64,000 nt of DNA, from contig NC_132894.1 of NCBI RefSeq assembly GCF_030463535.1, forward strand, positions 12,607,433 to 12,671,432, given 5' to 3'. The notes below the pieces were generated by a model. It saw only the letters and a program-made list of their open reading frames with translations. It was not told the origin of the DNA and made no database searches. Source of the stretch: Salminus brasiliensis. Its lineage: Eukaryota > Chordata > Actinopteri > Characiformes > Bryconidae. Made by a program: the position numbers and the translations under genes. Numbering within the stretch: position 1 is the stretch's first letter; each line of letters opens with the position of its first letter. Below, in pieces: positions 52,715 to 64,000 of the stretch.

Positions 52715-53412
52715 GAGGGGCTGTCAGGATTTGATTGCATTCAGCGACAAGAGCTTTAGTGGGGATGGTCACCACCCACAATGCCAGAGAGCAGTCATTG
52801 GTTCCACTGCTCCACAGTCTTCATACTCCTCTAGCCCACACCTGACACTAGGCATGGTGCCAATAGGTTCATGTTCATCTGCTTCAGAGAGTCCTATTCT
52901 TTTGGCAAGACCAGTGGCAGTTCACTACAGGGGTTGTTTAAAACGTGCATGCCTTAAAATACTGTACATTTCCAATACTATTAAATATGATGTACAGGTT
53001 GTTATGTTTGTGGAGATCTGTTTTAATAAATGCATTCAGCTACTTTAAGTTGCACCCATTGCTGATTCAGATGTGCAAAATGCACACAAACACAGCTTAT
53101 CCAGCCCCTGTAGAAACGCACTGCCAATTGAATAGGACTCTCTGAGGCAGATAAACATGAACCTATTGGCATATATTGGCATCGCGCCTAATGCCAGGTG
53201 TGGCCTAGAGGAGTGTAAAGACCTCCAGTATTGAGCTGTGGAGCAGAGAAGCCAATGACTGTGGAACCGCGTTCTCTGGAATCATGGGTCTCCATCCAGT
53301 ACTTTGGGATGACAGTGGTGCTCCAAAATCTGGTGAAAAAAAAAAAATCATTCATAATGCCATTAATGCAATGAATAAGCAGGTGTCCAAATACTTTTGT
53401 CCATACCGTGTG
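52715..53412. mobile_element. Inverted pair of non-autonomous elements, copy F
   Basis: 52725-52920 follows the forward order of the family (gatttgattgcattcagc ... gagagtcctattct). 53038-53412 follows the reverse order (ttgcacccattgctgatt ... caggtgtccaaatactttt). Two partial copies have thus landed head to head about 470 bases upstream of the mast3 start codon. Confidence 0.55.
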
Positions 53413-53419
53413 TATTCTA

Positions 53420-54060
53420 CATTTCATCAAGTTGAATTACAACAACGCTTTCGTATGGTTAGCCTGCACGTGGGCGGACGACATGCAAGAGGTCTTCGGC
53501 CTCCAACACGAAGATAAACACGTGCGTAGATGCTGCATTCAGTTTGATTCAGTTTGACTCACGAGTCGGTTCTGTTGAATTCTTCAAAAGAACCGGCTCA
53601 AAAGAACGATTCTTTTACAAGTCGTTCACCGCTCATCAGAATCATGTTTAGACTCGGAGAGGTGTGCAGCGTTGTCACACGACTCACTTCGGATTTTTCC
53701 GGACTGAAATAAATTAGACCCTCCCGCCTCAAATGGCGTTCATATTCCTGTAACAGAGACCACGAAGCACCAGCATGTGTGAAGCGCGGCTCGTTTTCGG
53801 CTGCTCTTGTTGTGCCTTCTTTGAGATTTGAGAAAGAAAGCTTCGCTGCCGGCTCTTCCTGCTCCTTTCCGTCCGAGGGATGAAGAGGAGAGACAAGCTG
53901 AAAATCCCCTCCCTCACTTTGGAGTAAGTTCGCCTTTTTCATTTTTCACTATTGATGAATAATTTAGCGGCGGCAGCAGCAGCTGGAAGACTCGGGGAAA
54001 TCCCTCAGTGCTGGTGAGTAGAGGCTGCACGGCGAGGCAGACCCAGAAGCTGCGAGTGTA
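53420..54060 (+). promoter_or_regulatory. mast3: mast3 upstream promoter and 5' UTR region
   Basis: CpG-richer than its surroundings (gaagcgcggctcg, ggcggcagcagcagc) and spanning the first coding exon at 53880-53923. No TATA box evident. The start site is not determined. Confidence 0.45.
53880..53923 (+). CDS. mast3: mast3 exon 1a (distal alternative start)
   Basis: ATG at 53880: [14 protein letters not shown] plus two bases, donor GTAAGT. It joins in phase to 59199 (GA+T = Asp), giving [15 protein letters not shown], a smooth reading that supports both exons. The MKR... start is plausible for the long MAST3 isoform. Confidence 0.7.
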
Positions 54061-57000
54061 ACATCAATTTTTCTGGAGGCTCTTTTTTTTTAATATACAT
54101 TTTTTATGTCGTATGATTGTGTGTGTGTTTTTTTTTTTTAGGGATTTGTCCATTTCTAACGAACAATGAAGGAAGGTTAGCCTTACAGTTATGCAGCACA
54201 TTCATGTTGAAATCTGAAAGAAATAAATGACATATAGGCAGTAGGAGAGCAGGCCACCGGAGTCAGATGAAAGATGTGCTAGCCTGCCTTTGTCACACTG
54301 AAGAGCTGAGAGATGCTGTAAGCAATGCTGAGTGTCTGCATGCTCATTCTTCTAGCATCCCCTTTTCTCCAATACGCAGCATGACAGGAACTGCCCTGTG
54401 CGAGACTGATCTGAGGGTGTTCACCTATTCTTCTCCATGCAAACTGAGAACACACTTTCCTGCGTATTTACTGCTGCTACAGTTACAAATGTGGGCTATA
54501 TTTCAAGCCTGACAGTGAAACGTGTGCTTTACCTCTTCTTGAACACCAGCCATATATAAGAAATAAAACATTAAGGAAAGCAGTGTTACTGAGCTCCCAT
54601 CGATAAAACACTGGGATCGAAAATAAATAGAAGACCCAGAGCATTTGAAGAGACAGTTCACCTGAAAATGGACAGTTTTCCTCCTACCCCACATGTATTG
54701 TATCATATAATACATGCTGGGTGTCTGAAGTGTGCTTCCTTAGTTTTGCAAGACATTGGACCTATGAGGGTAAGATAATAGAAGTCTAGGGTACTGTTTG
54801 GTAGGGTTGAGTGATATGGTGTTTTTTTTTATTATTGGGAGAAATTATGCAAAAACATTCTTATTGTTCACTCAGATAATTGTATTCATAAATCTTGTAA
54901 ACGTGGCCCCACTGAATTTCTGACTGTTCCAGTTATTCAAACTCATAAAAATGAATTATTGTGATCCATATCCTGTACTGTGATATGATATTTTGGCTTT
55001 ATCGCCCACCCTTACCAGTCAGATGCAGTTCGTTTAACATGGAGAGGTGGGCTAGTGTCATTTTACCAAAGGAACATAGATAATGTTTCAGCCCAAGATA
55101 AGAAATCTTGGTAAAAATGACAGAGATGAGAGTGGCTGCTCAATTTACGCATCGCACCACGTCATTTTAGCTGCTCCCAAGTACAAATCCTGTCCAAACA
55201 TTTGAAGTAGTTGTGATTTCCTTATCACAAGCTGTAAGCCTTACTCACTGTACTCGTTTTAGCGTAGGCCAGTACGTATCACTTCATTTGAGCCCCATAG
55301 AATACATGTAAATTACATTTTTTAAGTGCCTGCTTTGATATTTTCCCACAGAATGATAGATTGTTGATCTAGATCTCCATTACTTTTTAGCAACCCTAGC
55401 CATATAGCATTACAGCAAAGCGTAAAGCATTATAGCAGCCCTATTAGGAAGAAGTTTTACATGGGGAGGGGGATTTTAGTCCTGTCCGATTGCACCACGT
55501 CAGTCTTTTTTATGGACTGTACGCTTCTTAGTCAGTAAAGATTTCGACACTTTTTACCTTCTAGAAAATGAGCCATAAAATTGACCTCATGTTATATTAA
55601 TCCCATGCAAATCGTATGTATGGAGGCGATCGAGGAACCAGTTAGTTTCGTCCTGCATGGCACAGGTATCTCAGTTTGTTCTGCCAAGTCTGTGGCAAAC
55701 TTCAGGTGTTGTATAGCGTAGACCAGAAGACGAGCCCAACGTGTCTGTGTAGCATCGCCTATAGCCTTATGTGTTCTGAACATGCAGCTGCTAATTTGGA
55801 GGTGACAGCAGTGCGTAAATCAAGTAGCCACTCCCATCTCAGTCGTTTATGCTGAGATTTCTTATCCCATGCAAATCAGTCATGAATTTTACAGATTGTA
55901 GTAAATGTCATTACTCCTCCTGCCCATGTCAAACAAATCCTGTCCAAATAGGGCCTAAGAAAGCAAACTTCAAACCCAACAAATGTCTTGATCGATTTTG
56001 CAAACTCGATTTTTGGTGAACTGTTCCTTTAAAAGTGTATGTTAGCCTATTTGGCTTCAGTAAACGACTAGGGAGCTTTTAATAAACTTCTCAAGGAAAA
56101 CAGTTTGGACTGCGACACCTGAGGCCTAGAGCTCTTGATGAACTGACCAAAATTACATACTCATACACACCCACAGAAACTCATGTGGAACATCTGAGAT
56201 TGATCAGAAGTGTGTTTTGCATATTTTATGAATGTCTGAATATGTGTATGAATATCACAGAGGCCACATATTGTGATAATAACTAACAAAGTATATTCCA
56301 TGCAGCCCTAACAGTCTATATTTCATGTGAAAAAACTGTCCAAATATCGGTCCTCAAGTCAAATTTCCAAGCTACGTTTTTCCTTATCTCCCACAACAAT
56401 GTTTGCAGATCTCAGAAATATTACAGCAGGCCTGCATCCACACGTGAGCGCATCACGTAATTGGCAGAGTGGAGAACAAAGGCTGAGGCACGCTATCCCT
56501 CTCTCGCACTCATAAGGAATGTTTGCCTGCCTTAAAAGATAATCCCTGCAGCACTCGCGTTCTGTCCTCCCACTCCGAGCACTTAGTAAATATAGCCGCC
56601 CTCCTCTGCCCACTAGATGCAGATCCATTATACAGGCTTATATCTGCAGCTCGCTGTCAGTTTGCTCTGTTATTAAGGTGCCCGAAATATGGGATAACTG
56701 CGGGTTTTTTCCTTTTACTTAAACAACGGCAAAGCAGCACATATGTGACAAGCTAGCTTGTAATTGTGATGCGTATCTGATGGGACGTTGACATGCGAGC
56801 TACTCCCGAGACGTATACCAAATGATTAAGCAAACCAAATGATGGGATTGCACAAGCACCAAAGGGTTGTCTGCACAGTTGGTTCTTCTCCAGTTCTCTC
56901 GCATCACTATGACAACACCCTAATCTTACTGCAGCACATGTTGCTATCCATCGCGTTGTTAGATGCTACACTGCCAGACTTCGGCCTTACCATTTGTACA

Positions 57001-60000
57001 TTTTGTGCGAGTCTGTTGTCCAAGCCAGCTTTTCTGTTGTTGTTAATGTTGAAGTTGTGCAACCCCCCCCCCCCCCCAAACAAGTCAAGTCAAGTTTAAA
57101 TTGGACGTTATGAAAGCCCTTTTCTGTGATGGAGGTCAGAGGCTGTCACCGTCAGTGTCAAAGTAGGACAGCGCCCTTAGTGAGGCACAGTGATCAATTG
57201 TTTCCTCGATCGGTCATCCTCAGCCAGCTTTTCGACTTTGGTTCATTGTTCTGTGGTTGGACTTTGGCCATTAAAGGGCCCATATCTTACATTTTTGCCT
57301 TCCTTTTCCCACTGCGGTCCACTTCTGATGTATGTGAGGGGGTTTGTGTACCACGAATAGTTCCAATTCCTTTTTACATGACCTCAACTTACCTCTTCCA
57401 TCCTCTCCAGTTTAACCTCTGTTCTGACTGGCTGCCCTGTATTGAACCACATTGAAAAAGCAAGCAAGGCTCTTTATAGCTTCAGCATGGATGGGCGGGG
57501 CTGTTCTGTCGTAGAGTAAATTAAACTCTAAAGTCTGAAGTTGTGCGCATTCTTGTAGTAAACACCAATAACACACCAGTAATGGTGTGATGGTGAAGAT
57601 AAGCTATGTCAGAACAGTTGTCCAGATCAAGACAGCCCTCTAGATAGTAGGTGTTTCAAAGTCAGCATTTATGAGGAAACTCAAAAAGTAAATACAGAAG
57701 GATTGCCAAAAGATGTTAATGTTACCTATACTTATGATGATCATTGAAGTTGGTGAGAAAAACCCTAAAAAAATACCAAAACAGCCTGTACAGTTCTGGA
57801 ACATCTTATAGATGATTGAGACAAAGACCCTATTTGGAAGGGATTACATTTACATGTGGTCCTGGCATAATTCCTGTCTAATTTTCACCTGGATCGACCA
57901 TTTCTCGCTCCTCCTCTAACTCTCTTTAACTCTGTCTGGATTCAGATCTCTGTGTTTTTCCAGGCAGATGTCTCCTTGTTTTGACCACTCTTACATACTG
58001 TACTTAGTATCAAGCAGAGTATCTCCAAAGAATAAAACTAAAACTACAAACATGAGCTCAGAATTGCGATAGTGAATCAAATGAAACTGTTCTTGGAACT
58101 TCAGTGTCTCTTTGATCGTTTGAATCCCACAGTGTGAATAAAGCATAGCTATGTGACCATGTGATCCATACATTGAAGTACTAAAGTCACTTATCCTGCG
58201 TAATTTTATCGCCATCCAGATTCTACATTAAACTGTGGACTTTGATCATTGAATACTGATTATTCTAAATCCTCTATTTCTATATATTTTTATTTCTATA
58301 TCCTTTTTTCCATTTTTTATGCATTTTATCCCTTGTATTTTATATTTTTTCATCTTGTGCTTAATGTGAAAGGACAGTCGTTAAAGCATTTTACTGCAGC
58401 TTGTACTGTGTATTACTGTAAAAATAAAATGTTATTTGATTGGTGAGTTTTATGACTGAAATTTGTATTACAGTCATCCTACTGATAACCTTATACATTT
58501 AGTAAGGTTACTTATTAATTATATCTAATTATACCTAATAACTATTAACTATTGCTACTTAAATACCAGAATGATGGGAAAAGACAAGGATAAAATAGGG
58601 AAACAGACTGCTCATGATACAAAGCATACTAGTTCTGATTTTAGGTTTTAAGACCATTAAGTTAAATCTAGATTAACAATATCATAAAATGTCAAAACCA
58701 TAGAAAAGGATTGTCTTAGTGGATCTTATTTTTGGTAAACACACTTCTTTATTTTTGAGAAAATAAAAATAAGAAAAAAATTTAATCTTACAAAATTCTC
58801 GCATAAATCTTACTTACACATAGATGTTTGTTCTGCATCATGACCAAGTCTTCAAAAACACAAATTCTTTCATTTGTTTGTCCATTAATTGAGTCATTCC
58901 TTCATCCATTCATTCATTTTGTCAGTCTTTCAGTCTGTCAACAATGAATGCACCCATTGCCATGTGACTTTTGAAAGCCCTGACCAAGTGTTAAGAAAAA
59001 ATGAATAGTTTTTATTAAATAGTCTATTAAATCATGCTGATTTGACACCAAGATTTCACAGTGCAAACTGATTTGTATCTAGGCCTAGTGTCATTTTGTA
59101 ATTCATTAAATTGGCAAAAATAGACAATGGGGGAAGACGGAAGATGCGGATACACTTAGTCAGAGCACTAATGCATGTGAACGTGTCTTGACTTTCAGTT
59201 TGTCACCCAACCAGAGCCCCATCACCCCGAGCCCCTGCAGCCCATGCAGTCCATGCAGCCCTTTACAAACCCTACATCCGTGGAGGTAAGAGAGACGCTT
59301 TTACACGACAACAAATTACAAACTTGAGTCGGAAAATTTCCCTGAATTATTCTAATCGACTAAATAGGAAGTTTATAAACATAGCACAAAACAGTAAGGA
59401 AATTTGTGTTTGGTAGCAAAGTTTGGAAATAAATCTTTTTGCCATTTGCATTTGTGGGATGAGCAGCAGAGCTGAGTATGTGGGTTGTGCCCATGAAGAA
59501 ATTGCCACATCATCTCTGCCATTGCTAAAAAGCTTATTTTGCTGTTGCTATTGACCCTTGTTTTGAGCATGGGCCTTGTTACAGTGGTCAGTAGGTGTCT
59601 GCTCCAAGATCAGCATGCCGCATTTGATTGATCTGGATAGGGTCTGGATAGGGTCAAATCCACCATGAGGCGGGGGTTGAGGATGAGGAGGAGGTAAAAC
59701 AAGACTACACTTCCCACAATGCCATGCAACTCCTACAGCTTACACTGTATCCTTAGAGAAATCATAGGCTGTTGCTGTAATGACAGTAATGTTAGGAGCG
59801 GTAATATATTGTTCAAAAAATATGTAAGTATTAGACTGTAAATAATACAAATAATATATTTACTTAATATATTTATTTCTAGCATGAATTGAGAACCTGG
59901 GGACATAAAAGTCCCCCTTAATTGAAGAATCACCAAGAAAGGTCATAGAAGTAAAAGTATCCCATTATAGCACGTATGATATCATGAATCCATATACCAT

Positions 60001-63000
60001 GTTGGCTGTAATAAAGCTAATAAACATGCCTGTGATCCAGTCGTTACTACTCCAGCTCTACTGTAATGATGATCACATTGCTCACAGCTCTATTCTCACT
60101 AGTTACGTTAACACGTGTGAAGCTGACGTCAGTTTTCCTCAGCTCGCTGCTAAGGACCCTGTCGTTAATTATACATGGGGACTTTTCCACCAGTTCGTAG
60201 ACAAACAACAGAGTCCCAGCAGCTGACCTAAGTCAACAAAGGGGTCTTGTTCAATGGTATCATCAGTCGAGTCTTACAAAGACCCTTTTATTAGAAACGC
60301 GGGTCTTGATCAACGGCCGCCTCCCTCTTTTTGAGGGAGATGGTACGTTCCAACGTCATCGCCCGGCAATCAACACAACAGAGCGCTGCCACCCCATACA
60401 CGCGCGCGCACGCACACACACGCAGACACAGGCTAAGTTCGGGTTAATGCACGACACGCACGAGGAAGACAGCATTGAGTCTTTTTAAAAAGCCAAAAAC
60501 TCAGTGACTGACCAGCTGCCTGGAGGAGACCGCAACCTCACCTCAGACAAGATGAGAAAGTTGGTGGTGCTCGCTGTGCCAGTCGCCCAGCTAGCTACCT
60601 AGCTGAGGCTGGCTAACTTTAGCTGGTTAGCTAACTAGCTAGCACAAAGCCAGGGAATGAGAGGAGCTTAGGTTACGTCCACGTACCCCTGCCTGGTGCT
60701 CTTTGGCAACGTCTCTGGTACATATGCTGTTGAAAGCCCAAGTCGAGAGGAGACTTGCTCTTCTGGGCGAGACTCTTTTTTGCTTTGTTAAGTGCGCTGG
60801 TTAGTGTACTAACTTAGCTGGCTAACGGCGACACCCTGCCTCCCACAAGCGAGCGAGCTAGCCAGCCCAGCAAGTGCGTTCACCATGTCTGATCCCAGTT
60901 GCTGGAGTGGAGTAACTAGCAGCAAGCCTCACTTTGTCACTGGTGCAATGCTTAAGCGCTCCAAAAGGTAAGTAGCTAGCTAGCTGTTACAGCAGTAGCT
61001 GTTGGGTTGAGATGTAGGATTATTAGCACTGGGTGTTTGCAGTGTTTATTATTTGTATGAGCAACTTTCTCCATGCTGGGTGGCTGTGGTCTGTTATTGT
61101 TTAGAGTGCTGCGCGAGGACATGCCAGCATTGCTCACAGCCTTAATTTGACCTTACCTGGGACCTTAGTTTAGGAAATCCGATTAATCTGATTGATCGCA
61201 GAAGCTGAATGAGTGATAGGATGAAGATCATGGGGCTTTACACTGTCCCCAATGCAACCTTTGCCAAGGCATGGGTTTTAATATCACAGTTAGAGCCCAG
61301 TTTTTAGTTTTGCATGATCCTGCTCTGCCAGCAAGTAGTGCTGCAAGTCCTAAACAGCAGTATCTTTGCACATGGGTGACCGGGGTAAAAATACTTAAGT
61401 ACTTGTACTTCGTTTCTGTATTCATATTATACATATTATTTTAGTGAAGGTTATTAGCTACTACATTCTTTTTACTTGTTAAATTTTCATTTAGCCCATT
61501 TAGACCTCATTTAGAGTTGTGAATCTCAAAGGCTGCAACATATTCTCTTTACCCCCCCCTTGTTTAGCATGTTAGTAGAGATAAGGGGACTTATTTACAG
61601 AGTACTGTCAGAGTTCGGGTAGACCCATACCGGTGGGGGTTCATTGTCATGCGCTGTACTTTAATTGTCCTGCGTTGTCTCTGTGTGTCTCTTTGTCACA
61701 GTTGCCGCAGCAGTAACAGGAAAAGTCTTGGCGTCGGGACGCCGTCACCTACACGCCCTCTCTCCCCCCTCTCGGTCCACACAGGTGAGAATCACTGTTA
61801 AACTGGATTTTGAAGTCTTCACAGGCAGACGGTGTGATCTTTCTTTTTATTTAATGGATTTTACAAATCTAAACATCTTGGCTGTAGTCTGAAAAGAGCA
61901 TGAGCCCTGGCCAGGCTCCCATGTCCGTGTCCTTGGTGACCGTAGATTCAGTCATGAAGCAGATTTCTCCGTTTTTTTTTTTTCCTGTGGGGGAACTAAA
62001 CTGCTTTGGTCAGATACAAGCAGGGAGGGAATGGTTGAGGCTTTAAGACGTTTGGGTGTCTGAAAATTGTATTCACTCATCATGGACACACGTCATGGCA
62101 GTATTGGGCTGAAAAGAGCTGTTTAAAAAAGTTTGAAATTCCAACATTGCCATGATATTAGTGTCCACAGGGAGTGTATGTAAATGTCAGACCACAACTG
62201 GTCTGCTCTTTGTTGATGGGTTTTGTGAGGATATTAGAAGAAAACACAGTCATACGCCAGGACATGCAGGATTCATTGGTTTGGAGCATCATCTGTGAGA
62301 TCTTAATGCATGTACTGATTATTTGCAGACAGCTGCGTGCTTCATATGTTGTTATTCATATGCTAAGTTTCTCTCCTTCCAGCTGCCAGCAGCCCACTAG
62401 ACAGTCCAAGAAATGTGTCTGCCATTGCTTCTCTCAACTTCCCTTTTGCCCGCAGGTAAGTAATCCTTTAACATCATATTCATGGACTTGTTTATTGCTG
62501 ACCATCTGACTGAGTACATGTTTTGGTCTCCCTGCAAAAATCCTCCTCACAGCCTTTCAGTAAGCTGTATCTGTTCCGTTCCTCGTTTTAAATTCTGACA
62601 GTCTTTTTCTTCACCCCTCTCTATGTCCTCTCAGCCACCTGGCTCGAGCTGACAGGTAGCACATTTCTCCTTCTTTTCTGTTTTGCATGAAATTCAGTAG
62701 TGACGTAATTCCCTTAAAACCTCAACTTCATGGCAACGCACTTTAACAAAGCTCATTCAAATCATGCTAAATGCTTAAATCTCTCAAGCTATCTCCGCTA
62801 TATCGAGTAGAGATGAATGGTCTCTTAATTTTACTTACTGCGTCCTCATTTCTCTGAGGCACCGTTTGCTTAATTAGGTAAAGAAATGTGTTGTGTGCTC
62901 CAGAACATCTGATATTGGCTTTTTGTACTGTAGAATCACTAGGAGAGTAATATTGTTGTGCAGGCAGGACTTGATGGTGAAAAATCTGTACTTATCACTA

Positions 63001-63167
63001 AATCTTTGGTGAAATGCATTATCCCTTTCTGTTAATTCTCTCTGCTGTTTAATACTGCCTTTCAATGTTGAATGTTTGGTCATTTCAGAGCGGAAGGTAG
63101 ACGATGGTCACTGGCCTCTCTTCCATCATCTGGCTATGGCACCAATCCCCCCAGCTCCACTGTTTCT
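53880..63167 (+). CDS. mast3: mast3: microtubule-associated Ser/Thr kinase 3, N-terminal part
   Basis: Exons: 53880-53923, 59199-59285, (alternative start 60885-60967), 61702-61784, 62383-62455, optional 62635-62655, 63089-63167; the gene continues past the window. All junctions are GT-AG and in phase. The shared part encodes [35 protein letters not shown] and [17 protein letters not shown], the hallmark N terminus of MAST kinases. The [15 protein letters not shown] stretch fits MAST3 better than MAST1 or MAST2 as I remember them. MAST proteins carry, further on, a DUF1908 domain, an AGC-type kinase domain and a PDZ domain, none of which is in the window. Long and short N termini arise from two first exons. 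It diverges from il12rb1, as in human. Confidence 0.9.
53924..59198. other. mast3 intron 1
   Basis: 5.3 kb with no accepted exon. It contains an inverted-repeat structure (55097-55866) and a C17-type run near 57063-57077. The frames around 56327-57455 carry no recognised domain. Confidence 0.5.
55097..55866. repeat. Long inverted repeat with diverged arms
   Basis: The left arm (about 55097-55150: gataagaaatc..., gagatgagagtggct, atttacgca) reappears reverse-complemented at 55811-55866 (gataagaaatc..., gagatgggagtggct, atttacgca), about 85 percent similar by eye. It looks like an old fold-back element or MITE. Confidence 0.55.
59199..59285 (+). CDS. mast3: mast3 exon 2 (distal isoform)
   Basis: Encodes [20 protein letters not shown] then PLQTLHPW, a Ser/Pro/Cys-rich segment with three tandem PCS copies. 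87 bases, phase 2 to phase 2. It can join directly to 61702 (AG+T = Ser). Confidence 0.72.
60300..60884 (+). promoter_or_regulatory. mast3: mast3 proximal promoter and 5' UTR
   Basis: GC- and CpG-rich block (acgcgcgcgcacgc at 60399-60412; gcgagcgagc) upstream of the second start. The probable 5' UTR has many gcta/ctag units (60589-60642), including gctaactagctagc. Confidence 0.5.
60885..60967 (+). CDS. mast3: mast3 exon 1b (proximal alternative start)
   Basis: CACC-ATG-T context. [20 protein letters not shown] then AMLKRSK plus two bases, donor GTAAGT. Joining to 61702 gives [14 protein letters not shown], closely parallel to MAST1 (R.TKSC R.SNRKSL), which fixes frame and junction. The MSD start is also like MAST1. 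Confidence 0.82.
61702..61784 (+). CDS. mast3: mast3 exon 3 (common)
   Basis: [20 protein letters not shown] then SPLSVHT. First exon shared by both isoforms and the strongest MAST3-type match. Phase 2 in, phase 1 out. Confidence 0.92.
62383..62455 (+). CDS. mast3: mast3 exon 4
   Basis: [20 protein letters not shown] then PFAR. The SSPLDSPRN block is nearly invariant in MAST kinases. Confidence 0.92.
62635..62655 (+). CDS. mast3: mast3 candidate 21-nt microexon
   Basis: CTCAG/CCACCTGGCTCGAGCTGACAG/GTAGC: 21 bases, phase 2 at both ends, so it would insert SHLARAD between FPFAR and RAEGRRW without breaking the frame. The upstream tract is pyrimidine-rich (tctttttcttcacccctctc). Skipping it also gives a perfect MAST reading, so it must be optional if real. 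No cDNA evidence is available here. Confidence 0.4.
63089..63167 (+). CDS. mast3: mast3 exon 5 or 6 (last in window)
   Basis: [20 protein letters not shown] then PPSSTVS, the conserved MAST motif just before the DUF1908 region. Ends in phase 0 at GTGAGT; the next exon lies beyond the window. Confidence 0.93.
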
Positions 63168-64000
63168 GTGAGTACCCTCATGATCTTAACCCAGCATTGA
63201 AGGTCTTGCCATCTCTTACTTTCTTTCCGTACTGCGTATTTTTGCTGTTAAGTTATGTTTTGGCAGCATATGGTGCTGCTCGTAAAATTGTATTCCCTTG
63301 TGTTTTGCTCACGTTTCTTTCGTTGGGCTGCTTGAAAATTGGTGGGTGATCTGCATCTCACTTCAAGGACCATATCAGCGAATGGTAGCAAAGTGTTTGC
63401 TAACTGAATCAGCGATGAGCCAAGGTCCAAGTTCTTCTGTCTGACTATATATGCGGTGTTACTAATGGCTTTTTCAGGGAGCTGAAGTTGGCACGATAAA
63501 ATTATTACTTTCAGGACATATTCATAACATATACTAATCGGTAGGTGTAAGTAGAGCCGATATCTTATCGTACCGTGACAATTTTTGTTATTGTGATAAT
63601 ATGCTTTTCTAAGCATACCGAGCATACTGTTAGTGCTGTTTGTAACAAACCCTGATCAGCTGCGAGTTTCATTACAAGCTAATTAGACAGTTTTAATTAG
63701 TTGAAGTGCAGCAGATGAATAAAAATCACACTATTCAGTACGGGAGAATATTTTAGTAGTAGTTCTACTCAGTATTCGAATCTGTTGCTGTTTTTAGTCT
63801 GTGATAAATATTGTGTGTTGCGAAAAAGTCTTTAAATATCGTGTTCCAATATATTTGCCATATCGCTCAGCCCTGGGTGAAAGTTTTTAAGTCATAACTT
63901 GGAGAGACATTGAAACAACATTACGTGGTACAGCTGGTTTTAAATTCCAACATGGGGACAGTTTATGTTTAAACTAGGCTATGATTGAACCGTTGTTCAG
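63168..64000 (+). other. mast3 intron, continuing past the window
   Basis: No further mast3 exon (expected next: Ser-rich stretch then RERLHQLP) is found before the window ends. Confidence 0.6.

Larger units (their letters stand above)
42784..53879. other. 11-kb intergenic region between divergent il12rb1 and mast3
   Basis: No coding exon accepted on either strand. It holds the piggyBac-like MITE, a 48-bp-arm hairpin, two non-autonomous transposon regions and microsatellites listed separately. Segments 44000-44340 and 44480-44900 are less AT-rich than their surroundings but match nothing I recognise. Regulatory sequence for both genes must lie here. Confidence 0.6.

Noticed and set aside
56327-57455. 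Series of 60-110-residue frames in mast3 intron 1
   Set aside because: Opposite-strand frames overlap, none has splice-bounded conservation or a recognised family.

Overview
The window reads as vertebrate nuclear DNA from a ray-finned fish. Genes are split by GT-AG introns. The spaces between exons are full of Tc1-type transposons, MITEs, tRNA-derived SINE-like repeats, LINE scraps and microsatellites of the kinds common in teleosts. The exact species cannot be fixed from the sequence; an otophysan (characin, catfish or carp relative) is a guess from the repeat flavour. Almost every long open frame outside the exons listed is chance or transposon-derived.

Three real genes are visible. (1) homer3, minus strand, nine coding exons from 22165 down to 5220, giving a complete 363-residue post-synaptic scaffold protein whose exon phases all close. 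(2) A class I cytokine receptor, minus strand, fourteen coding exons from 42783 down to 29324. It has a signal peptide, five fibronectin-type domains with a WSDWS box, a membrane segment, Box 1 and a short tail. Its head-to-head position next to mast3, as remembered for human 19p13.11, makes il12rb1 the best name. (3) The 5' end of mast3 (microtubule-associated Ser/Thr kinase), plus strand, from 53880 to beyond the right edge. It has two alternative first exons and a possible 21-nt microexon.

Layout: 1-3580, old repeats; 3580-22720, homer3, with a nearly perfect 1.6-kb Tc1-like transposon (intact 340-residue transposase) in intron 1; 22720-28550, intergenic, with SINE, LINE and Tc1 fossils; about 28550-42783, the cytokine receptor, with several MITEs, a decayed Tc1 element, LINE and SINE scraps in its introns; 42784-53879, an 11-kb intergenic space with a perfect 48-bp-arm hairpin and copies of a local non-autonomous transposon; 53880-64000, the start of mast3.

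The three genes are not a pathway. homer3 organises post-synaptic receptors, the receptor would carry IL-12/IL-23-type immune signals, and mast3 is a neuronal and lymphoid kinase. Their proximity looks like conserved synteny (all three lie on human 19p13.11, from memory). No previously undescribed system was found. The most checkable oddities are the apparently intact Tc1 element, the 48-bp perfect inverted repeat at 44910-45012, a one-base phase break in the receptor gene between 38425 and 37367, a minisatellite grown inside a TTAA-flanked MITE, and the mast3 microexon candidate.
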